A stretch of DNA of 64,000 bases. It comes from Naematelia aurantialba. Lineage: Eukaryota > Basidiomycota > Tremellomycetes > Tremellales > Naemateliaceae. Shown here piece after piece: positions 33,801 to 43,667 of the stretch; the stretch's first letter is position 1; every line of letters begins with the position of its first letter. The notes under the pieces are model-generated. The model was not told the origin of the DNA, ran no database searches, and saw only the letters and a program-made list of their open reading frames with translations. Position numbers and translations under genes: made by a program. Where the stretch lies: contig JAKFAO010000002.1 of assembly GCA_021527695.1 (NCBI GenBank), positions 682,501 to 746,500 on the forward strand, in the 5' to 3' direction.

Positions 33801-34285
33801 CATCTGGTGAGTTGCGCCGCCCTGACAGTGCTGATAGAAGGTACCTACCCTATTCGGCGCGGCATACCCGCCTACGAAGCTTCTTTTTTGCCCTCGCCGA
33901 GATGCTTCGACGATGGCAGTGGAATTTCTGTGAGTGGTCTTCCGAGTCGAGCTCATTCGCAGTCCGAGTCGAAACAGAACATCTTGGTAACGCCGACGCC
34001 TACCGCGTCACTCGGGAGATCCCGCTGCCCTACCGCCGCGTAGACCACGACGACGACGATCAAGACGAAGACTTTGGATCGCAACCCACCCCACACAAAC
34101 TCAATTCACTGAGTGTCCGGCTCGAGCACATCAGACGTGGACTTGTCGGCACCGCTGACGGCCGAGGGCCAGACGCACTCAATCTTGGTGCGAGAGGGTA
34201 TGCCAATCAAAGAGAGTACGAGGCGCGACGACCGGGGGATCTTCGGAGACGAAACACCGATGGAACTAACAATGGGGAGGTCTAA
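30876..34285 (+). CDS. SYG1: SPX-EXS phosphate exporter/sensor family (XPR1/SYG1-like)
   Basis: Proteins of this family bind inositol pyrophosphates through SPX and export phosphate through EXS. Start at 30876: MKFGR is spliced to YLAENQTAEWKRAYIDYRACKKKI, the canonical SPX N-terminus. A long Ser/Pro-rich insert (about residues 50-230) breaks the SPX domain, which resumes at FFDLLQHELDKVEGFYHAREME and ends with KNYRILNLTGFRKALKKFEKRT. The membrane part follows (IPAWGALLQVYGALFLPVIFAMLFELN; WPAVWLIFLLVFWLNPLPIF), then EXS features: FFLADELNSLIYTMQNL, WPYALFLCLPALSRLIQCLKRWYDS, and FRPNSRFLRQDLGYGNS...YYFAIVTNTLVRFVFIWYLP. C-terminal tail hydrophilic (DHDDDDQDEDFG). About a dozen short introns. 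Length near the family norm apart from the SPX insert. Confidence 0.93.
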
Positions 34286-34371
34286 TCGGCATGCATTAGA
34301 TACAAATAATGCCTAGTCGATAACGAGCCTGTCCTCGGGGCTTTGTGCTTCTTCGTGCCGCGGCTTTTCTC

Positions 34372-36043
34372 CTAGTCGAACCTGCTCGGGTAGGGCCCAC
34401 AGGCTAGTCTTGTTCTCTGGTTTGCCTGTCCTGCTCAGCACCGCTAGCATCTGGTGACTCACGGTGAGCTTCGAGGAGGCCTTTGCCAAAGTTGGACATG
34501 CACAGGCATCCAAACACAAATGTGATAATCTAATCAGTCAGCGCATGCTATCATTGGACCGCACCAGAATGATAATGGCAAAGATTGCTGAAGATCGTCA
34601 GCCCTGTAGAGGAAATCAGTCTACTCTACCCACAGAATATCGCCATCGTGATCTTTGTATTGATGTAAAGATAGGCGGTCCGAGGCAGCCACATGGATGC
34701 GAGTTTGTAGCTGCGGCGTCAACCCAGTCGTCTTGGCCGACCTACATAAAGTAGACGAGCCCAGCCACCATGACGACGAGGCATGATGCCATCACCCTAG
34801 ACGCCTCAGTACCGCCGCCGAGACCAGAACCCACGGCTTGTTTTCAGCTCGCAAAGCCCAGCCACAAGCGAACATGCACAGCACCGCCAGAGGTAATGCG
34901 ATAATGGTGATGATGCTGCACGTCAGCGCGACCAGGGAAAAACGCACAATTCGGCTCGGTGGGTCGAACTTGAGGTGACCAGGATAAGATACTATGCGAT
35001 CAGATCTTGTTCAACACACGACCCTCACGGCGATACAAAAGGCGAGTGCGAAGAAGAGCAGCAGCTGGTCATGAGCAACGCAGAAGGGGCGGTACCCACT
35101 TTGAGAAGCGAGATCAAGGTCTGATAAGCCCGGTGCATCTCTGCGCTATGAGCAACACCGTCGTTTCGACCCACGCTTCAACTTGGGGCTAGCGCCGACA
35201 AGGTAGAACACAGCCCAACCAAACTGCAGGAACAGTCGCCGGATGAGAAAGGCGAAAATAAAAGTGCACACGCCAAAGACGACAGGAGCCACGATCATGA
35301 GCTTCTGCAACAGGAAATACAGCGAGTCGGGCCCCTCAACGCAGGACTGCAAAGGAGCTCAGCATAGTGCACTGCCGCCATCAAGGGGACTCACAGCAAA
35401 GTGTCCGCATCCATCTATTGGCTCATCGCCCATGGCATCCCTTGTCTGTGGAATCTGTAGGATGCTGTAAGTGAGCATGCACACGTTGAACCACAAGTGC
35501 AGGCAGAGCTGTCATGTCAGCTCTTGACACATGTCAAGCTCACCTGCACGATGTTGCGTGCTCGAAGGGCATCGAACACGTAAAGCAGCGAAAACATCCT
35601 GATCATGAGCTGCACGGCCCTTGTACCCACTGCGCCATGATGAAAATTGCAAGATACACCGGGACTGTTCGAACTTTGGGCCCCTGCGAGTAGATGTTTG
35701 CCTGGCATCATGTCAGGTTGACCCAAAGGGGTGGATCTTACTTGGATCAAGCCAAAGACGCTGAATGCAACGGCAACGATGACCAGGGCTTGTAGCGCCG
35801 CTAGAGATCGTCAGCGAGGGCCGTAGACCCAGCCATAGGAGTCTACCTACCGACTATCATGTAGATCTTTTCCGTGCCGGTGGCCAGAGCACGATGCTGT
35901 GAGCGGCTGACTGGGCGCGCCTTCTTCTCGGGTCGATCATGAGACTCGTCTGATTGATTCTCCATCTCGGTGAGACCGTCACTTTCGTCAGTATAGACGG
36001 GTGTATAAGTCGAAAGACTGCTGAAGAGCGAGAGAAGTGACAT
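34372..36043 (-). CDS. UPF0658-type Golgi multi-pass membrane protein
   Basis: Seven-helix protein resembling the fungal UPF0658 Golgi apparatus membrane family; molecular role unknown. Start taken at 36043 (MSLLSLFSSLSTYTPVYTDESDG); 35965 (MENQSDESH) is an alternative. Exons rebuild AALQALVIVAVAFSVFGLIQ, GPKVRTVPVYLAIFIMAQ, LLYVFDALRARNIVQLCLHLWFNVCMLTYSILQIPQTRD, LLQKLMIVAPVVFGVCTFIFAFLIRRLFLQFGWAVFYLVGASPKLKRAYQTLISLLK, LLLFFALAFCIA, SLVALTCSIITIIALPLAVLCMFACGW, and FVFGCLCMSNFGKGLLEAH. The FGWxxFxxxGASxxLKR and FGKGL motifs match the family. The C-terminal exon is ambiguous: two splice choices end at 34372 or 34313. Confidence 0.72.
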
Positions 36044-36678
36044 GAGCGAACAGGTGAAAAGAGAAAGCAACAGTTTGACGAGATCAAAGGGGGAGAGCAG
36101 GGCCCCCGGTAGCCCGAGCCCTGCTGGGCGTCTTCGGCGATCAGTCAAACGATAAGCACAGGCGAGCAAAGGGGGCTCTCGCGAGAAAGCGGGATTGACA
36201 TTGCTCCATCTCGAATGTATACCTTGCTCCGCGCTGATATACGATGTGCAGCGTCCAGAGTACGCAATTGCATCAGCTCTAGAGAGGGTGGAAGGCGGTA
36301 GAGGAGGGATGAATGCACAGGTTCCACGGAGTTGCCGGCTAAAAAGCCCCCGAAACACGTGGCAAGACGCGCCACAGATTTAATCCCACGTCATCCTCCA
36401 CAGCCCCCGCGCCCGTCGCAGTCTCCGGCTTCCCCGAGCCTTCGTCCTGTTATCCTCCCCCCCCCCTATCTCCCCCTTCGTCAGCACTTGGTCTACTACT
36501 TGCCTGCATTGTAATTTGACCCCTATCAGTGGCTGGTGTATCGGCGTGAGTCGGCCATCACACACGTGAGGGGAACCGTTCTGCTCGACGGATTCGTCAT
36601 CACCGCCCCGGTCCGAAACCCCCAGTGCATCTTGCCTCTCAACTCTTCCGTAGGCGTGGCGTCTTCAAGCCTTCAATC
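36044..36678. other. Divergent intergenic region, UPF0658 gene / PMP3
   Basis: About 635 bp between start codons. The minus-strand frame stays open upstream of the chosen UPF0658 start to 36358, but codes nothing recognisable. A run of ten C residues at about 36457-36466 and flanking pyrimidine-rich DNA suggest the PMP3 promoter or leader. No other structure seen. Confidence 0.5.
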
Positions 36679-37830
36679 ATGTCCCACAAGCTACCCAAAA
36701 AGATCGACCTGAAGCCCAAGAAGTATCAAGGCTTTCAGTTTGTGCTCTTTTTGCTGGGTTGTCTCTTGCCTCCTCTGGGTCAGTTCGCCGCATATGCCTG
36801 TTGCGCTCAGCGGGTCTTGCGAGTCACCTCATCATCTGCTCACTCGCAACAGCTGTAGCAGTACGATTCGGAATCGGCACTGACTTCTTCATCAACGTAT
36901 TCCTATGTATCTGTGGCTGTGAGTGAACAGGCTGACTCGCGGAGGACGCTCATATCGCAGACTTTCCTTGCCATTTCCACAAGTATGATACGACGCCTTA
37001 CGGCTTGCTAACGTGACAGCTTTTACATCCAGAATATCCGAAACAACACCAACCGCGCCCGAACGCCCAAATGGGCCATCAAGGTAGACAATATAACCTG
37101 CTTTGCTGACTGGACAGGCTGGCTTGATCGATAACAGCGACCGTGAACGTCGTGCACGAAAAAATCAGTGGTCCAAGCGCTTCGATGAGCGCAACAACCA
37201 ATCCACTCACATCGGGCAATCTTTGGAAGAAGGCGAAGAAGGGGAGAACTATGTCCCGGTTTCTGAAGAGGATCGAGTGGCCGCGGAGCACAGGCGTAGG
37301 GAAGGGCTCTGGGATGACAATGAAGAGGAATACTACAATCAAGGTAGGCCACGTTTCCGAGCTGGACTGAAACGTAGATCGCGCCGCCAACCAAGAGCGC
37401 TGGCATTACCCCGCCAACTTTGAGGGTGCTGTGGGCGATGGAAGGACACGCGGCAAAAAGACAAACACATCCAATGCATCCAACGGTGACAGATGGGAGC
37501 GATCGGTAAGCAAGCTCCTGCGTTTCGCATGCTTAGCTCCAGCGTGCATCGCGTTCCTCGTCCGTATCGAGCGGTTCATATCCACCTGCCGCAGCGACCG
37601 ATGCCGATGTGCCTGAATGGGGCAAGGATTATGGCTCCAAGCGCCGATCGTCCAAGAACAAGAATGCTGCTGGCAGTCATGGTGGATGGGCTGCCAGTGC
37701 CGGGTACACCAAGGATGTGCAACGGGACGACGCATGGGGAGGTTCCAAGACGCCCGTCAACGGCAATGGCAACGCTGGAGCCGGTTCAGGCCGGCAGCAG
37801 AGCGGAGATATCTTTGATCACGAATTCTAG
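36679..37830 (+). CDS. PMP3: PMP3/UPF0057 membrane proteolipid with long hydrophilic C-terminal tail
   Basis: PMP3-type proteins are tiny two-helix plasma-membrane proteolipids tied to membrane potential and salt tolerance. Exons: MSHKLPKKIDLKPKKYQGFQFVLFLLGCLLPPL, spliced to AVAVRFGIGTDFFINVFLCICGYFPCHFHNFYIQNIRNN. The PPLAVxxxxG and PCxxHxxYI signatures of the family are intact. The protein then continues for about 190 further residues: acidic and asparagine-rich segments (EEGEEGENYVPVSEEDR; EEEYYN), Asn/Ser/Lys-rich stretches, and a C-terminal WGKDYGSKRRSSKNKN... SGDIFDHEF. Ordinary members stop after the second helix at 50-60 residues. Several short introns join in frame. The tail's function is unknown. 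Confidence 0.85.
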
Positions 37831-39376
37831 ATGAGATTTAGTGGAAGGACGGATGAGGGGAAATGTTCGGGCGGTGACAGGCGAGGGCTGAGGCAGCGAC
37901 AGGAAGAGGATGTGTGATGGCAAGTTGAATATTAACCAATGCTACGTTGGGAATCTTGATCAACAAAATTTGTACTCTTCTTATCGGATAGCAGTCCAGG
38001 CGAGCGGTCGCACTTATACCAGAGATGAATGGATGAGAGCCCCCCGCCATGCGCATGACTACTGCTTCAAACCTGCGGCTTGTGCCTTTGCCGGCCACAA
38101 AAGCAACACCATCCCCCAGCTGATAGATCACGGCATGGTAGACTAAACTGTCTCACTTGCTGAAAGCGATCATGTTGGCTTGAATCGGTTATCGTTCCGC
38201 CCTCTAGCCTCATCCATGCCCACAAGGGTCCATCTGGCCTTGCCACGCTTGCTAGAAAGCAGAAAGCGACAAAAATATGCGCTCCGACTTGCGAAACATT
38301 GTGTATTCACAAGCCTCAAGTTTACTCGGGAACACAATCGGAAGCATGTCCGAGCCTCTATCGTCGACTTTCAAATTGTGCAGTGCTTCCCGCTCAGCTT
38401 AGATCTGACTCCGTTCCAGATGCAGACCATGTCACACCTCTATCTGCCTTCCATGAGGCCCACAGAGGCATGCCGGATGTCGTAGCCCGTCAGCAGTCGC
38501 AATCTGCTGAATTCGAGCAAATATGCTTTCATTTCAAGAACCCGAAGGACCAGAATTCGCCGCCAGCTCTCTCATGATACTCATGTGTTGGCAAGCCCAC
38601 ATGCTCAATCCGCAGGTATACGACAAAGAGGTAGAAGAAGCGTATCGTAATCTCAGCGGCCGGACGTTTCTCCGACAGATATGGTGTGTATTCCCTTCTG
38701 AACGAACACTAACACACCAGGCCGCTGCCATCCTGAACCATACCCGCGCACTGGTAATAGACTCCACTGTGCTCTCAGTGACTGAAAACTGAGAATGGAC
38801 CATATGGGATCCGTTGGACGTCGCCGATGCTGTCGCCTGACAGGGGAATTGTCCAGGACATGAGCCGGATCAAGATGGCCAGATGAGCAGAGATGGCGAA
38901 CTCCTTAGATTATCGTATTGTGAGGTATCGTACGTCTCGTCTCGTGACCAGACGCCTGGCTCGACCTCATGCGTTCAACCCCGCCCCAGTGTTTTCTCGT
39001 TCCAACATGAGTCGACTGCTGCCGCGGGTTGACTGAGCCGATTTACAGATCGACGTAGAGCTCGCTGCATACGCAGCAGTTTCACGGCAGGAGGTACAAG
39101 CATGATATGCAAGAGCTGTGCAGGGCCTCTCTAGACCACAATGACAACCCGGAAGTACCGAGTTGAGCCAGGGTCTCAAGAGGACGGGTCGGGCGTGGAA
39201 GGACAGGTATGTGTATGAGGACACATCTTGAGGACCTGTATAGTTGTAATCATGTTGTATGTGTCAATACCGTAGACACCGCAAAAGATGGCTGTAAGCC
39301 GTCGGGTGGTGCAGCGTGTCCGTCCCAGATGCGCTCGGTTTGCTATGCAGTATAATACATGCGTGACCTCGCCCAG
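37831..39376. other. Gene-poor stretch of 1.5 kb
   Basis: Longest stretch without a confident gene. The only open frame worth noting is plus 38523-38792 (89 codons, MLSFQEPEGPEFAAS...), listed separately. The remainder shows short frames only, no tandem repeats, no long poly-tracts and no tRNA-like stem I can fold by eye. It may hold long 3' UTRs, a non-coding RNA, or decayed sequence. Confidence 0.5.
38523..38792 (+). CDS. Hypothetical 89-residue ORF (uncertain)
   Basis: Translation MLSFQEPEGPEFAASSLMILMCWQAHM... KEVEEAYRNLSGRTFLRQIW... looks helical and not low-complexity, and GTATAC and GTGTGT donors lie inside it, so it could be part of a small spliced gene starting near 38345 (MSEPLSSTF). 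Frames do not join convincingly. No family recognised. Confidence 0.22.
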   Translation: MLSFQEPEGPEFAASSLMILMCWQAHMLNPQVYDKEVEEAYRNLSGRTFLRQIWCVFPSERTLTHQAAAILNHTRALVIDSTVLSVTEN

Positions 39377-39686
39377 CTAGTGGTGCTCTGCATGCCCGGC
39401 AGAGTGATGTGATGGCTTTGCGGCGAAATAGTCGTCGTAGATGACGTATGCAGCAAAGGCGACCGTGGCGATACCAAACCCAGGGAGTCCATGCCTGTGA
39501 GAGTCAGATACTTTTCTTGTCAAGGCACAGAGGTGCTTGGGTGAATGCAGCAAAAAGCATCCCCTTTGGGGCACGAGGAACTATCCGGTACGATACGCAC
39601 CGGAGGTAGTTGCGGCCAGAGAAGATGTAATGGCTACGCCACGCTTCCCGCCTAGCCCAAGGGTCTCGGTACAGCGGACCTGGCAT
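39377..39686 (-). CDS. NDUFB3: Complex I subunit NDUFB3 / B12
   Basis: Small accessory subunit of mitochondrial NADH:ubiquinone oxidoreductase, in the membrane arm. Two exons: MPGPLYRDPWARREAWRSHYIFSGRNYLR, then after a roughly 100-nt intron (about 39496-39597) HGLPGFGIATVAFAAYVIYDDYFAAK and a histidine-rich end (PSHHSAGHAEHH). RDPWARREAWR and the single membrane helix GFGIATVAFAAYV match the fungal B12 family, and the length (about 68 residues) is normal. The ATG directly follows an ACAG acceptor, and a GCAAGT element lies about 50 bp upstream, suggesting a 5'-UTR intron. Presence of complex I excludes Saccharomyces-like yeasts. Confidence 0.9.
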
Positions 39687-40164
39687 CTGTGATTGTGAGA
39701 CGAGCCTTGCGAGTCATGAGGAGACTTGCCTTGGCGTGATTGCTCCAGGAAAGCTGCAAGCAACGACGAGCAATGCGAAGAGACCAACATGGGGTGGGGG
39801 TCGGCGAGCGGCATTATTCGGCAATATGGAAGTGTGGCGGCAATGAAACGGGACTATAGTGACAATTCTGCGCTAAAACCCCCAGTGTTCTGCAGTTGCA
39901 TTTCGGTCTCTCTCTCTTTGTTACAACATTGGTTTTCTCCTCTCTCGCTCTCTCTCTCTCTCGCCCGCAACCTCGGTCTCTACGCTGTCCCATCGTATCT
40001 GCAGCACTCAAACCCGCCTGCCTGCACTGCCGCCTCTTTGTCACCTCGCCCGATTTCCCTTCATTCGCCATTCGAATCCACGCGTCCCGCGCCAATGAGG
40101 TCTAACCGCCCCATCCCGTATAGGCATCTATAATCACACTGGTTCATCATCTGTCCTCAGCATC
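39687..40164. other. Divergent intergenic region with CT tract
   Basis: About 480 bp between NDUFB3 and the coiled-coil membrane gene. A pyrimidine run made almost only of CT dinucleotides spans 39937-39963, about 200 bp before the right-hand ATG, likely near the transcription start. Nothing else recognised. Confidence 0.5.
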
Positions 40165-42604
40165 ATGTCTGGCCTCTCGACCTTTCTTGGCCGTTCGCGC
40201 GACGTTGTTGTCGCCGTGGCGGGCGGGAACAAGGTCGAGATGGCCGATCCGATGTTTGAGGCGGTCGGTCTGTCAACTTCGCGCTTCGGTTGGGCAATGG
40301 AGGACGGCATGTCAGCGGTAAAGACCATCTTGCTCTGGCTGGCTGTCACGGCGGTGCTGCTCCTGTTCGGTAAGTCTACATGAACGTCAAGTCTGACAGC
40401 TAGTCTCTGTGACAAACCCCTCTGAGGCTTCGTTCCGGTCGCATTTGACAGAGCTCTCTTTTCGGCGTCACCTCGCGGACATTCGAGAAGACAACGAAGA
40501 TGATTTATCTGCGACGCCGATGCAGGACAAGTTTGTCGGAACTGATACTCCACCAATAGCTCCGTTTCGTTTTGCCAACCATGTCGCCATCTCGCTGCGG
40601 ACCCCTACAATCTCCTACCGATCACTGTGCTTTTTCTCACTCGCCTTTACTTCGCCCATCGGACCACCGATTTTTCTCGCCGATCCCCTGACTCTGCTCA
40701 AGGCGGGACAAAAGCCTCACGTTCCGAAGGATCGAGTCGTGGTGTTTGTCGGATTAACGGGTCACTGGACGCTGATTGGCATGTTACCCAAACGTGCCGA
40801 GTGGGTCTGGCGCTTCTTGACGGAAGATGGCCGAGACAAGAGCAGGAAAAAGGGAACGACGGATCGTGCGGGCGTATTGGATTTGCGGGCTGTCGCTTCA
40901 AAAGAGGACCCGATAGATGGACCAGCGACACCGGCAAAGCCTGCGACTCTTGGCCAATCACTGTCAAAGCTGCTCCGCAGAACAGAGTCGACGCTCAACA
41001 TGCCCGATGTGCCAGAGTCACGACGGCCGTCCCTTGCTCCGCCCTCGGAGGCCGATCCCAACTCACCCCTGATCGTCTCGCTTCAAGCCGATTTGGCTAC
41101 TGCTCAAGCCGCCGTTGCCGATCTTCGAACTCAAGCGACATCTCACGAGGAATCCGTCTCTCGCGCCTACATCAACCTTCAAGGCGCTCTTGAAGATCTT
41201 CGCATTCGGCGCAAGGAAGATGATGCCGAGCGGCAGGAGCTGAAGTCGAAGACCAAGAGCTTGGAGGAGCAAAAGCGTCAGGCCGAAGCCGGTCGACGCG
41301 AGGCTGAGAAGAAGCTCCGGGCAGCAGAAGCTATCCGTGATGGTTTAGAGGCAAGGATTCAGGCAGCCGTATCAGAGATGGACGATCTGAAGGCGGGTAT
41401 GGCTGCGAGTGAGAGGGCAGTAAGAGTTGTACAAGAAGACGGCGCGAGGCATGTGGTTGAAATGCGGGAAGCAGTGGAAGCCAAGCGCCGAAAGTGTGGG
41501 GACCTGGAAGAAAGGCTGGAGGAATTGGACCGGCGAAACGAGGAGCTCGGACAGCAGATCAAGAGTGCAGAGGACAAGCTCAAAACGGCTCAAGATGGCA
41601 ACAAAATGGCGCCGGAAGAGGAGATGTTGATGATGGCGGCAGCCTATGAGGCCGCGGCACAAGAGGGTTATTACCACCAGAACAACCAGCAATGGGCAAA
41701 CCAGGCGGCGGCATACATGGCCGAAGCAGGGATGCCGTACCTCGATCAAACGTACACGGCGCGGCCCATGAAGTCTTCAGGCTTTGGACATCTGGCGACT
41801 TCGAGAGAGGAAAAACGAACCGCAGACGTCTCCGGGTTTGAGGACTTTGGTCCGCGGGCACACACCCCGGTTGACGATGCGGACTCGGACTTATATGGCG
41901 ACCAGGGATCGCCGAATGGCACTGCAGGATCCTTCTCAGCCAACCTCTTACCTCTAGAACTCTTCCGGTCACTTGAAGGCGACGCGACTCCATTGCATGA
42001 TGACGCAACCCTGCCCGTCAACCAGCACGCTGAGGTCAGGCCGACTGAGGATTCTGATTCAGAATCTGCTGATGATCACTCTGGCTCCAACGATGATGTG
42101 TGGCGTTCTCCGATGACCTCCGCGCCCACGCTCGACGTAGCCACGAAACGTCTGAGTGGCACACGCCTAACTCCGCCAAATCTCACAACTACGCCGCCGG
42201 CTCTGCCTGGACTGCCAAACCTTCCAGGATCAAGGCGATGGTTCTCTGGCACGACTTCAGCAGAGAACATCAACAGCTTTGGTTTCTCTCATCCCACCAC
42301 CAGCAACGACAGCCTTGGTTACGAAGCGTCGCCTTTTGCTCCAACAAGCTCGGAAAAGAAGCAGCTCGCGCTCAAATGGGGTCCGCTGTCAAAGTACAAG
42401 TGGGCACGGGACGAACAGCAGGTTGGGCGCTCGACATCCATGGATCTGAGCTTGGGTGGTCCAGGATGGCTTGGAGGCAAGTCATGGGCCAGTGGCAACG
42501 GGAATTTAGGGGATCTGGATGACGAAGTGGAAGACAAGAATGAGCGAAAGCCGTTCCGATTTTTCTCACTGCGCAAACCTCCCCAGGGTGTGAGTAAAGA
42601 GTAG
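40165..42604 (+). CDS. Membrane-anchored coiled-coil protein, unrecognised family
   Basis: Two exons, 40165-40369 and 40404-42604, separated by a 34-nt intron. Predicted layout: a short N-terminus, one membrane helix (KTILLWLAVTAVLLLFG, residues 52-68), a second weaker hydrophobic stretch near SLCFFSLAFTSPIGPPIF, a basic linker, a long coiled coil (about residues 290-460, heptads rich in Glu/Lys/Leu/Ala), an Ala/Gln/Tyr-rich segment (AAYEAAAQEGYYHQNNQQW), then an acidic and serine-rich tail with EKKQLALKWGPLSKYKWARDEQ. About 780 residues. The architecture (ER or Golgi anchor plus coiled coil) is golgin- or tether-like, but that is inference. I recognise no named domain. Confidence 0.85.
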
Positions 42605-42629
42605 CTTGTAGGGTCACAACCTGCATATG

Positions 42630-43463
42630 TCACAGGTGAATGGATGGGGACCACTCTCTCGCCGCCTGCTCCAAGCCCAGCCAATATTTGAGCTGTATAG
42701 TCAACAGTTTTGCGCCTGCCAAATTAGGTGGGTCTTCAGAAAATGCGTCGCGTATCGAAGCGATTGTCGCTTCAATTTTCTCTGTTCGTCAGCGTTAGTC
42801 AAGGCTAGTTCTCACCTTGGTTGATTGCCCGAATTGCAGCGACCTGGTCCTGAGTTGTGGCCGATTCGAGCTCTTCTCGAGCCTCTATGATCTCTGCCAA
42901 GAGCATCGGATCCGTCAGCGACTCTGTCTCGTCAGGAGCGAGCTCATGCGTGCTGAGCTGATCTTGTCAGTTCAAGACACTTCCTCACTCACGATATACT
43001 CCGCCCGCTTGAGTGGATCGCTCAATACTGCATACGCCTCGTTGACTCTGCCACTCAATTCTCGTGCCAGCTCTACAGCAGCCTCGCCTTTACTCCCATA
43101 CTTGTCTGGATGCAGCTCCTTTTGACGTTGTAGCATTCGCTGTCGCAGATCGCGAACATCAATGTCATATCCGTGAGCAGGAAGGGTTGCCAATTCGGAG
43201 GGGATGTCGTATGTAGCGGTACCTGTAATGGGTTGTGAAAGATTGAGAATTGAATGGTGCGAGAGAGTGGACGGGATGCGAAGGAGATTTGCACATTGTG
43301 GACAAGGTGAGGTGGAGAGTGGCAAGGGGGTCGAGCATGAGGGACAGGTTCGGGTCAGAGATGACCGCGATGCTCCGGACACACTAGACGAGCAGCGCGA
43401 TGATCTATTGAGCACTGATATGGATGAGCTCGAGCGTAGAGGCTTCGCAAGCGCTGTGAGCAT
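42630..43463 (-). CDS. JAC1: HSCB/JAC1 iron-sulfur cluster J-type co-chaperone
   Basis: Mitochondrial DnaJ-like protein that delivers the Isu scaffold to Hsp70 during Fe-S cluster transfer. The N-terminus has a presequence-like Ser/Arg-rich segment, then a zinc-binding tetracysteine (CPSC..CPQC) like that of human HSCB. The J domain carries the HPD motif ([12 protein letters not shown]) and [19 protein letters not shown]. After two short introns the helical C-terminal domain follows ([63 protein letters not shown]). Stop at 42630. Complete at both ends, about 240 residues. It is convergent with the coiled-coil gene: only 25 bp separate the stop codons. Confidence 0.93.
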
Positions 43464-43667
43464 TGTCCGAGCCGGCTTTCAAACAAGAACTTGACACAAA
43501 CGCTCTCGCTGTGGGCTGTTAAGAGGGCGACCACGTCATGCTGGTACCCGGAATCAACATTATCAAATCCGGTTGTCACCCAACCGGGATTCCATCGGCA
43601 AAAACTCACCCGAACGCTGCAATAACACTTGTCCCTCCTGCTGCTGCGGCTGCTCTCTCTTGGCTCG

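Noticed and set aside
33406..34043. Plus-strand ORFs of 79 and 167 codons in the EXS region
   Set aside because: Out-of-frame readings across XPR1/SYG1 exons and introns; the EXS motifs are in other frames.
38940..39000. tRNA-like B-box resemblance (GCGTTCAACCCC)
   Set aside because: No matching A-box or cloverleaf stems at the correct distance.
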